Source: Mytilus trossulus
Lineage: Eukaryota; Mollusca; Bivalvia; Mytilida; Mytilidae
Assembly: GCF_036588685.1 (NCBI RefSeq)
Contig: NC_086378.1
Coordinates: 80,865,127 to 80,929,126 of the forward strand
Length of the DNA stretch: 64,000 nt
Direction of reading: 5' to 3'
Under the pieces are notes generated by a model. That model worked only from the letters and a program-made list of their open reading frames with translations, made no database searches and had not been told where the DNA came from. A program made the position numbers and the translations under genes. Of this stretch, positions 45,501 to 54,343 are shown piece by piece. Positions within the stretch are counted from its first letter, which is position 1, and every line of letters starts with the position of its first letter.

Positions 45501-45775
45501 ACATTGGTTTACAGTCTATTTACAAAGAGATACACGGAAACCTCTAACATTGGTTTACAGTCTATTTACAAAGAGATACACGGAAACCTCTAACATTGGT
45601 TTACAGTCTATTTACAAAGAGATACACGGAAACCTCTAACATTGGTTTACAGTCTATTTACAAAGAGATACACGTAAACCTCTAACATTGGTTTAGAGTC
45701 TATTTACAAAGAGATACACGGAAACCTCTAACATTGGTTTACAGTCTATTTACAAAGAGATACACGTAAACCTCC
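42561..45775. repeat. 46-bp minisatellite, 70 units (3.2 kb)
   Basis: Each unit contains ACATTGGTTTA, a C or G, AGTCTATTTACAAAGAGATA, CACG, a T or G, AAACCTCTA. Unit 1 is 2 bp shorter (TCTATACGAAGAG); units 2-70 are exactly 46 bp. I found only two recurrent variable positions: C/G (first at 42614, every 46 bp) and T/G (first at 42639). My tally of combined states: C+T 29, C+G 27, G+G 12, G+T 2. The extreme homogeneity points to recent expansion or gene conversion. It lies between tetraspanins B and C. Confidence 0.97.
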
Positions 45776-45779
45776 TACT

Positions 45780-46980
45780 ACAAGATTTTATTGAGTAAAA
45801 TTGAATACTAACTTTTTTGTAATACGTTTAAAATTAAATTTTCTGAACAAAACAACAAACTGTTTTTACTGTAGTATATATATTTAATACAAACTGGGTG
45901 TTTTCCTTTGCAACCGAATATATAAAGAATTGCAATATCTGTAGTTATTTCATGTAGAGCGTCGAAACCTAAACAAATTTGAATTTAAAGATTTAAAAGT
46001 AAATTTCATAAACTAAACAATTTTTTTTAAACAATTTTACATATTTCCATAATTTTAATGTATTATTCAGTGCTTCATTTTACTGGTGAATGTATTTTGA
46101 TACAAATAAAACTTGTTTCATTCTTTAATTTGGCATCATATACGATTTAACGTCCATTAGAATATTCCTTAAGGTTAATGAATGTACTTTTTGTACATTT
46201 CTGGGGATAAAAATTGTCCATATGTATGAATATTGTGTTTTTTTTTTGTCTATCTTCAGTCGTTTATAAAATGATTTGATTATTTGGTAGAAATAAACCT
46301 TATCATATAAGTACATAGTACATTTAGCTGCGAAAATTTATTATAGATTGAAATGGGTTTTGATATATATCAGGGATAATGATACCAGCTTTTTAAAATT
46401 ATGTTTAACTAAGCTAGATGAGTCCAATTAACTACATTTATATTTGATAAATTAATCTTTCGTAAATCAAAAAGTCATAATAAAAATAAGGAAGAAACTT
46501 ACTGCAGCTTTTAAAAAGTTAAATCCAGTCAAGTATAGTAACTGCTAGTTTGACGTGATCCGACTTTATATATATAAATATATACCAATTACAAATCGTC
46601 AAATCTCAATGACTTAATTTTTGCATCAGATCCTGTTGCTTAAATAACCAAGATCCGGATAACAAAATAAACAAACATGTAGATATATCGGTTTATGTTT
46701 ATTATAAACGATAAAGAATAATAATACGATGAATCTATGATTGAAAGCTTGTCTTGTGTATAAGATAGTTAGTTGTTACGTTTTCCACGTATCTCAGTTT
46801 GACAATGAGAAGAGGTAGAGCTTGTCAGTAAGATGCAAGAAGAGCTTAAATGATGCACACTACTCTTAATCCTCCTTTCAGAGGTCTAAACGGAGCGAGA
46901 CCGACTTCGTCGACATGATCAGAAGAGTCTACTGCTGAAAAAGTGTGAATCTAAAACAAGAATCAGTGTATTTATAAAGT
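45780..46980. other. Intergenic, AT-rich; one GC-richer patch
   Basis: No gene recognised. 46850-46945 is richer in GC and CpG and has open frames in both directions (see findings). The rest is AT-rich. Confidence 0.45.
46503..46573 (-). promoter_or_regulatory. Weak candidate TATA plus donor upstream of tetraspanin B
   Basis: Minus strand: a TATATATATAAAG run at about 46576-46564, followed about 60 bp downstream by GCA|GTAAGT at 46502. It resembles the arrangement upstream of gene A but would need an intron of nearly 9 kb spanning the minisatellite. TA runs are common here, so this is weak. Confidence 0.15.
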
Positions 46981-47059
46981 AGATGGTTTGAGATTTTTAT
47001 ATACTAAAGACACCCAGTCTGTTGTTAAAGATATTTACCCCCTACATATATTTTGGGGA

Positions 47060-47120
47060 GGTTGCTGTCTCTTGACAAATATCTTTTTGTTTGACTGTCA
47101 AGAGGCAACTCTCCATCTAT
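47060..47120. repeat. Imperfect hairpin
   Basis: GTTGCTGTCTCTTGACA pairs with TGTCAAGAGGCAAC across a loop of about 20 nt; the CTCTTGACA/TGTCAAGAG part is perfect. Confidence 0.6.
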
Positions 47121-47159
47121 ATATCCTAAAAATTTACGAAAGCTCAGAAGGATCATGCA

Positions 47160-47235
47160 AGATACGATATCCGAAATTCGAGATTCAATATCTGAAATTC
47201 GAGAATCGAGATTCGATATTCGAGATTCTATATCC
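47160..47235. repeat. Short-period ATTCGAGATTC repeat
   Basis: Phrases such as AAATTCGAGATTCAATATC, AAATTCGAGAATCGAGATTC and GATATTCGAGATTCTATATC follow one another. On the minus strand this makes the repetitive DIESRIS/LDSRIS wording of a 73-codon open frame, which I attribute to the repeat. Confidence 0.65.
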
Positions 47236-47399
47236 AGCGTCACCAATCAGAAGAATGCTTCTAACTTGTGATTTTTTTATAGACCAATGCACTATGGGCT
47301 TACTTATAGATGTACATAAGATGTATAGTGAAGTATTTGTTTGGTCTCTGGTTTTGGTTTACATTTGTTTAATCAGAATTTTTTTTTGATTTATAACCT

Positions 47400-48890
47400 T
47401 TGAAGTGACTTTATGCGAATGTTCTCACAAAATAGTTATCAAATCGATAAAGATGTTATTCAATAAAACATGTTGCCATTAAAGACACTTTTGATATCAT
47501 AATTATATTTTTTACGTAATATTGTTCAGTTGTGAATCAATAAACGCCATGTAACCAAACTTCAAGACAGTATTTTAGATGGCGAGGTATACTGTGCTGT
47601 CGTTGATATAACATATTTTACGCTCGTTCTTATATAACCCTTGATTCGGAATATCTTGAAGTGAAAGCTAATCTAAAAGCATCAATGTTGTCATGATGTA
47701 ATGTTATGAATTTTATTTTATCAACACGTTGGTGCAGAAAGATAAAGCCTAAGCCTATCTCAATGTACAAACAACATACATTTTATAAGAACAAGGAAGA
47801 AAATAATTACCTTAAAATGTACACTTCATCCAGTTTTTAATCAAAATGATAAACTCTTACTTCACCCGTCTATAGAAAGAATCTTGATAGATAAATCGAT
47901 GTCTGCCTTGCTAGGTCACATGTGAAGATATTACTTAAGGTATGTCATTTATTTTGTTTTTCTGCATGACTAAAGTAGATGTAATAAAAATAAGTAAAAT
48001 CTTGATTTTTTTAATAAAGTGAATCATCGTATATTTTATTTGAACTCAATTCATCCACTTCCGGAACAAAAATCGAAAAGTAGAAGGTTTTTACTATACG
48101 TTTCCTTCCTAGAATAAGAGTCGGAAGATACTAAAAAGAGAATAAGTGGAAAAGAACTCGAGAAATCACAACAAGAAACGAAAAATGAGGAAACAGTTTA
48201 CAATACACTTCACAAATAAGCATTTGGAATATTGTAAATACAGCGGCTCTTTTCACACAAAAATTGAAAGAGTAAAAATACTCGAAAGTCATACACATTT
48301 CAGTTTAACTTACACTCAAATTTACTCGTCAGATTTTGTAAGAATAGTCGCTAGTCTTTTACCAGAGTTGACGTTTAATACGATAGAAACCCCCATGAAA
48401 GCGGGCTAGGGACACTGGGAAAAGCAATATGTCGTTTTCAAGGCATTAGTTTTACAATAAAGGAATATAATTTGTATTTGCTTTGAACGAAATCGCGGGA
48501 AATTCCATCACTCCACTAGTGCAACCATTCGTGTTATTCAACCACAACTAGTTCTGTATATTTAAATGAAGTTTATCTGAAGACCAAAAAATGTAAATCA
48601 AGAATTAGTAACCTCAGTAGGAGTTATATTTTTTGTTATTATGCAACTCAACACTGATATGAGATTTTCCGTTACGTTTAGTCTTTTCGTATTTATTTTC
48701 TAATTCTGAATTTGCTCGTTTATTATGTGTTATGGGTAGTAAATAATATAAAATCAAGGATCAGGATATTAGTTTTACTTAATTTTATAACATAGTTTTA
48801 CATGTATATTGAATGAACTATTTGAGTGCGATTCTATTATTGAAACACAACACAATAATGACATATCAAATCATAATATATCAAGTAACA
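47400..48890. other. Intergenic, AT-rich, no gene recognised
   Basis: An 87-codon plus-strand open frame (48146-48409) is lysine-rich with no known family. No repeat structure noticed. Confidence 0.45.
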
Positions 48891-49014
48891 ACCACAATTT
48901 TAAATTTTGAATTGGGGTAAGATATAGACATTGATACATAATAACTTTACAGCATACTTATATACTTTTATTTTCGACATTTGTTTTAGGGCAAATTCAC
49001 AATTATAAAATTGA

Positions 49015-49140
49015 GGATGGTAATGGGGAATGTGTCAAAGCGACAACAACCCGGCCATAGAACAGACAGCAGCCGAAGGCCACCAATGGGTCTTCAATGT
49101 AACGAGAAATTCCCGCACCCGTAGGTGTCCTTCAGCTGGT
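49015..49140 (+). repeat. TTGAGAATGG-family repeat copy
   Basis: ATTGAGGATGGTAATGGGGA, GACAACAACCCGGCCATAG and AATTCCCGCACCCGTAGG match the insertion at 15011-15276 on the other strand. Confidence 0.6.
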
Positions 49141-49169
49141 AAATTAAATTCTAAAGAAATCCGCTATTT

Positions 49170-49320
49170 GGTGGATTTCGTGTTGTTTATTCTTTAGTTT
49201 TGTTGTGTCATGTGTACTATTGTTTGTCTGTTTGTCTTTTTCATTTTTAGCCATGGTGTTGTCAGTTTATTTTCGATTTATGAGTTTGACTGTCCCTTTG
49301 GTATCGTTCGTCCCTTTTTT
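49170..49320 (+). repeat. CCATGGCGTTGTCAG-family copy
   Basis: TTAGCCATGGTGTTGTCAG followed by TTTGACTGTCCCTTTGGTAT. Reverse-complement relative of the four tandem units at 33540-34185. Confidence 0.6.
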
Positions 49321-49879
49321 GCAAGAATACTTGATTTAATTATCAGAAGACAAATACATTATGATTGTTTTCAGCTACTGCAAACATTTTGTGATTCGAT
49401 AGTTAATACATTCATAGTGTTAATTTTATATAGTTTTTTAGCACTATTTTATCTTTTACATTCCTTAAATTTACAACTTGATATCGATATCAGATATTCC
49501 ATTGAACTAATCCTTAACTTGTTGAGATTCATGTCAATATCGAATCCACAATAGTTCATGCATTGTAATAAATTGGAAGAAGCTGAATACTAGCTTCTTC
49601 GTCATAATAGTATAGTTCTGCTGAAACTTTGCCTTACAATCGATCTGCAAAAATTGCTGTCCGTATTGTCATGATTCGGTCAATCACTGAAATCTCAGGA
49701 GAAATGATATGAAGTCATACATTTATTGGGTTTGCATAGCAACTCTGCTGTAATGTTATCTAGAAGCAAGACGTCAATCAATCTAAGTAATAATGTTTTA
49801 CGTATTAATTTTTATTATTGTATGATACTTTCCCTTCTTGTACTGTAAATCTTAAATTTAAATTTTTACCATAAAGGAA

Positions 49880-50075
49880 TCTTCCGGAGCACATGAGATC
49901 ATCCCAAGCTTTTGGCGGGGTTCGTGTTGCCCTGTCTTTAGTTTTCTATGTTGTGTATTCTGTGCTATTATTTGTCTGTTTGTATTTGTATTTTTTAGAC
50001 ATGGCGTTGTCAATTTATTTTCAATCTATAAGTTTGACTGTCCCTCTGGTATCTTTCGTCCCTCTATCTGATTGA
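49880..50075 (+). repeat. CCATGGCGTTGTCAG-family copy with its 5' part
   Basis: Starts CTTCCGGAGCACATGAGATC, then GGCGGGGTTCGTGTTGCC, and ends GACTGTCCCTCTGGTATCTT. Sits near the unit 1/unit 2 junction. Confidence 0.6.
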
Positions 50076-50513
50076 AATATGTATTAAAAGACCATAAATT
50101 TGTACTTATTATGATAATATTTCCGGCTCCAATAGTGGCACTCGTCGTGCGTGTTGCTCATGTAAAGGTTGGATTGGAGGTAAGATAAAGGACATTGATA
50201 TACAAATTATTTTACAACATACTGATATATTGTTGTTTTCCGCATTTTGTTTAGTGCAAACTCAGAATAAACATTTATACTAGACTGTGTTTTTGTTTAT
50301 CATAAAAGACATCTGTAAATTAAATCCAATTATAAAAAGTCCCCTATCCACTATAAGTATAATGGTGCATGAAGAAGACTTGATTTAATTATCATCGGGT
50401 AAAATTCGTTAGGGTTGTTTGCAGTTCTGCAAACATTTTGTGATACAATAATATAAACATAGTGTTTGTTTTATATAGTTTTTTTTAAGCACGGTTATCT
50501 TAACAGCCAATTT

Positions 50514-50750
50514 CATTGAGTGTGGAAATGTAGAATCCTTGGTTAGCTTGCTTGTTAGCTGAACCGTTAACTCATTATTAGGTTAGGTAAACTACTCTCC
50601 TTTAAGAGTAGACTAGTCCGAGAGATAACCAATATACCTGTCTGTAGGATTAGACTACTTCGAAAGGAGGGTAGAATACCTTACCTATTACACGGTCCAA
50701 CTAACCAGCAATATAACCAAGGATCCTACCTTTCCCCTACATACTCAATG
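50514..50750. mobile_element. Foldback element of about 237 bp in unit 2
   Basis: CATTGAGT at the left and ACTCAATG at the right. Arms of about 105 bp pair imperfectly: GAATCCTTGGTTAG with the complement of CTAACC...AACCAAGGATCC, and ACTCTCCTTTAAGAGTAGAC with the complement of GACTACTTCGAAAGGAGGGT. No coding content. Confidence 0.65.
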
Positions 50751-51104
50751 CAATCGGCTGTAACATTCCTTCACAACTTGATATCGATATAAGACATTCC
50801 ATTGAACTAACCCTCAACTTGTTAAGATTCATGTCAATATCGAACTTGCAATAAATCTTTGAACTTGTGGTACTTTTTATAGCAGTATTTTCTTTACATA
50901 AAATTGGAGAGAAGGAAACATTGATACTAGACTGACAAAAAGCAATACGCAATAAATTGTATGCGTGCGATCATTCGTTTTTTTTCCTGGATAAACCTTC
51001 ATCGAGAATATTTAAAGCCTAATATGTGTTAGGCAAAGGTGTATAAGAACTTAAGAAAATGAAGTCAAAGTTTTATATATATGCCTTCAAGATTTGTTTA
51101 CTCT

Positions 51105-51290
51105 TCCGGAGCACCTGAGACCACACCAGTTTTAGTGGTGTTCGTGTTGCTTAGTCTTTAGTTGTCTATGTTGTGTACTACTGTTTGTCTGTTTGTCTTT
51201 TTCATTTTTAGGCATGTTGTTGTCAGTTTATTTTCGATCTACAAGTTTGAACTGTCCCTCTGGTATTTTCACCTATCTTTCAGACAAGTC
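51105..51290 (+). repeat. CCATGGCGTTGTCAG-family copy
   Basis: CTTCCGGAGCACCTGAGACC...TTTTTAGGCATGTTGTTGTC...CTGTCCCTCTGGTAT; closely related to the copy at 49880. Confidence 0.6.
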
Positions 51291-52925
51291 GATCCCTATT
51301 AATACTTTAGTTGATTGATTTCAGCTTGCTTAACGTCAAGTTAAAATCTGTTCATGCACTTAAATGACGAGGAAGAATCTGAATTATAGCTTCATGGTCA
51401 TAATACTGTAGTTTAGATGAAACTGTACCTTCCAATCGATTAACATGATTGCTGTCCGTATTGTCATGATTCTGTCAATCACTGAAAATCTCAAGAGGAA
51501 TACTATAGAGCCATACATTAATTATGTTTAAATAATAGTTCTGCAGTAATGTCACCTCGTCGATCAATCTACGTCACAATATTTTATCTAATCATTCAAA
51601 TGATTGTTTGATACATTTTTTTTTTGTACAGTAAAACTTATTTGTTCGTTTAGCCTACGAAGAATTGTTATCTGATTTAAATTTCTATTTTTATTTTTAC
51701 GGATGATACTATTTCAAGGTCACATATAGTGGCACTCTTCGTGTTCCTCATGACAAGTTAGAATATACGGTTAGATAATGGATATTGATACACAAATGTC
51801 TTTACAGGGTTCTGATGTATTCTTGTTTTCTGTATTTGTTTGAAAGCAAATTTAGAATGAACATTAAATAACACTGTATTTTTATTTACCATTCAAGGCA
51901 TTGCCAAACTTAATCCATTAAGACGCTCCCTAGTCCCTATAAGTTGGAAAGAAGACTTGCTATAGCACGCAGTATATAGAATATCTTACGATTGTTTTTA
52001 GCTACTGAGAACATTACGTGATACAATAATACATACATACATAGTGTAAGTTTTATATAGCACTGATTTATCTTTTAAATTCCTTTACAAATTTATATTG
52101 ATATCAGATATTCCATTGAACTAACCCTCAACTTGTTTAGATTCATGTCAATATCGAACTTGTTATGGATATTTGAACTTGTGGTACTTTTTATAGCAGG
52201 TTTTTTTTTAAAACAACCTGAAACATATAAACTAGAGGGAAGGAAACAGTTATAAAGACTGATTAAAAGCAACATGTAATATTATGTTTGTGTCCGATCA
52301 TGCGTGTTTCTGGATTAACCTCCACCAAGGAAGCTCAAACCCTAATATTTGTAAATCAAGGGTTTGTTGAAATTCAAAGGTTTGAATATATGCTTTCAGA
52401 CAAATCGACCCCCTAAATACGTTGGTTGTTTGATTGCGGCTTGCTCAACGTCCAGGGAAAAATATAATATTTGATGCATGTAATGACGAAGAAGAATCTG
52501 CATTCTAAATTCCTGGCCATAGTACTGTAGTTCTGCCTTAACTATGCCATTCAATCGATCTACATAATTGCTGTCCGTATTGTCATGATTCGGTCAATCA
52601 CTGAAAATCTCAAGAGGAATAATATGAAGTCATACATTAATACGGTTCACATGATATATTGTTCTGCAGTAATGTCACCCAAAAGCAAGTCGTCCATTAA
52701 TCTACGTCAAAATGTTTTATTTATTCATTTGAATAATTGTCTGATACTTTTCCTTCTTGTACTGTTAATCTTATTTGTTCGTTTAGACCACAAGAACATG
52801 TTATCTGATTGAAATATCTATCAAAAACTCATAAATTTATACTGATAATACTGTTTCCTGATTGATTAATTTCAACAGTACAGTTGCTACAACATAAGTA
52901 TAAACATATGGTAAAAACTGGCAAA

Positions 52926-53080
52926 ACTTTAAGGAATTTTGGTTCTCAATGCTCTTCAACTTCGTACTTTATTTGGCCTATTTGACTTTTTTTTATTCGA
53001 CCGTCACTGACGAAACGCGCGTCTGGCGTTTATACAAAATTTAGTCCTGGTAACTATGATGAGTTTATTTACATACATAT
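52926..53080 (+). repeat. Dispersed repeat containing a hammerhead-like motif
   Basis: GGTTCTCAATGCTCTTCAAC, GTACTTTATTTGGCC, the motif at 53000-53031, then TTAGTCCTGGTAACTATGAT. Related left parts occur at about 14205-14275 and 53745-53800, and on the minus strand at 15290-15340. Confidence 0.6.
53000..53031 (+). ncRNA. Hammerhead-ribozyme-like motif lacking helix II (copy 3)
   Basis: CGTCA at 53003-53007, CTGA, then a direct jump to CGAAAC. GAAA, ACGC/GCGT and the GTC cleavage triplet (53021-53023) are intact, followed by TGGCG which pairs with CGTCA. The rest of CTGATGA and all of helix II are deleted. Confidence 0.45.
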
Positions 53081-53449
53081 ACACATTACAGTTTTCAAGT
53101 GTCGATTTGATAACTATGCTGGAGTAGCTTTTGAGTTATGAGCATACATAACCCTGCTAACAGAATTCTTTGAATGTGAACACGAATGCGCGTGATGTAA
53201 CGATTAGATACGCAAAGTCAGTACCATGAGTTAGTGCGGAGAAATTACAATTAGACAATAGGAGAACTGAAACATTAACGTTTGTCAGAACAAATTTTGT
53301 TTTTACGTAGAAAAAGCGTATAATTCATAGTAAAAGTGGTACAGTTTGAGCAATAAAAAGAGTTCCTATGGGAAATTGCATTGTCAATATTTACAGAAAT
53401 GCAACCTATAACATATATAGTAACACGGTTTATTTACATCAGACAAAAT

Positions 53450-53493
53450 GCGTCACTGGTGAGTCTTATGTAGACGAAGCGCATGTCTGGCGA
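53450..53493 (+). ncRNA. Hammerhead-ribozyme-like motif with core mutations (copy 4)
   Basis: CGTCA, then CTGGTGA (canonical CTGATGA), helix II GTCT-TATGT-AGAC, GAAG (canonical GAAA), then ATGTC and TGGCG. Helices I and II are kept; two core positions are mutated. Confidence 0.45.
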
Positions 53494-53975
53494 ATCAAAT
53501 TATAAATCTGGTACCTTTGACCTTAACTATTAACACCAGTGACTATGTCGATGCCACTGCTCGTGGATGATTTGTTCCCGAGGGTATCACCAGCCAATTA
53601 GTTAGCTCTTCGGTGTTGACATGAAAATCAATTATATGGCCATTTTTATAGATACGGTTTGCAAAATTATAAATATTCGAAATACTAAGGATTTTCTTAT
53701 CCCGGGTATATATTTTCTTAGCCGCATTTGGCATAATTCTTTTTTGAATTTTTGGGCATCAATGCTCTTCAACTTTATATTTGTTTGACTTTCTTGCTCT
53801 CTGTGGAGTGTTTCTAGATCCTAATGGTAGTTTTAGCATCAAATTATTTTGTTTTTTTCTTCTTCTTTAAGATTACTAAATACTGGTACATAATTCTTTT
53901 TATTATAGAAACAGTAACAATAAAGGCAAAAGTACTTTGCCAATTTTAAGACAATGTAAGGTAACAAATAAATTT

Positions 53976-54262
53976 GCAATTGTGGGATTTTCTTTAGGAA
54001 ATAATATATTATGGAATTAAACTTGAGTATTTATTTAACAGGTAAGTCTTGATTATCAATGTTAAAATATAATTACAACGGTTGGATTTCTTTGAGGAAA
54101 TAATTTATTCAAGAATTAAACACGGGTACTTATATCGCATGCAAGTATGGATGGCAATGTAATAATATAAATTACAATTGTGGTATTATGTTTAGGAAAT
54201 ATTATATTCAAGAACTAAAACATGAGTATTTCTTTCGCATGAATGTCTGGATGTTTGACATT
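53976..54262. repeat. Three tandem 99-bp units in the presumed 3' UTR of tetraspanin C
   Basis: Anchors TTTAGGAAATAAT (53994), TTGAGGAAATAATT (54093) and TTTAGGAAATATT (54192) are 99 bp apart; each is followed by AATTAAAC or AACTAAAAC and a GTATTT or GTACTT block. The array begins about 20 bp beyond the stop codon in the direction of transcription. Confidence 0.75.
54104..54109 (-). terminator. Candidate polyadenylation signal of tetraspanin C
   Basis: AATAAA on the minus strand about 175 nt beyond the TGA stop, inside the middle unit of a 99-bp tandem repeat. A second AATAAA is at 54034-54029. Confidence 0.4.
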
Positions 54263-54283
54263 TGTTCATGCTCTCGCAGCACC

Positions 54284-54343
54284 TCATACACTCTTTCCAC
54301 CTGCCTTTTTACATAATGAAATAGCGGCTGTGATCCCAAGAAC
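54284..54343 (-). CDS. Tetraspanin C coding exon 7 (last)
   Basis: Encodes residues 255-273, VLGITAAISLCKKAGGKSV, then TGA at 54286-54284. Acceptor ATATTTGCAG. Confidence 0.89.
   Translation of the reverse strand, partial: VLGITAAISLCKKAGGKSV

Larger units (their letters stand above)
48896..52850. repeat. Three diverged tandem units of a 1.1-1.5 kb segment
   Basis: Units at about 48896-50090, 50090-51650 and 51650-52850 share ordered landmarks. They include a TTTTGTGAT(A/T)C block (49388, 50438, 52015), a core around CATTGAACTAA (49499, 50799, 52113), and GCTGTCCGTATTGTCATGAT (about 49658, 51451, 52569; not found in the equivalent place of every unit). Unit lengths differ because other repeats have inserted (49015-49140, 49170-49320, 49880-50075, 50514-50750, 51105-51290). 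Confidence 0.7.

Noticed and set aside
42561..45775. CRISPR array or centromeric satellite
   Set aside because: No unique spacers, so not CRISPR, and the genome is eukaryotic. At 46 bp per unit and 3.2 kb it is a minisatellite; centromere function cannot be argued from the sequence.
47025..47246. 73-codon minus-strand ORF with DIESRIS repeats (coiled-coil-like)
   Set aside because: The repetitive peptide is a direct translation of a short ATTCGAGATTC DNA repeat; the rest of the frame is unremarkable.
49893..50075. Short membrane-protein-like ORFs at 33.9, 49.2 and 49.9 kb
   Set aside because: All are translations of one dispersed non-coding repeat family, in different frames and strands.
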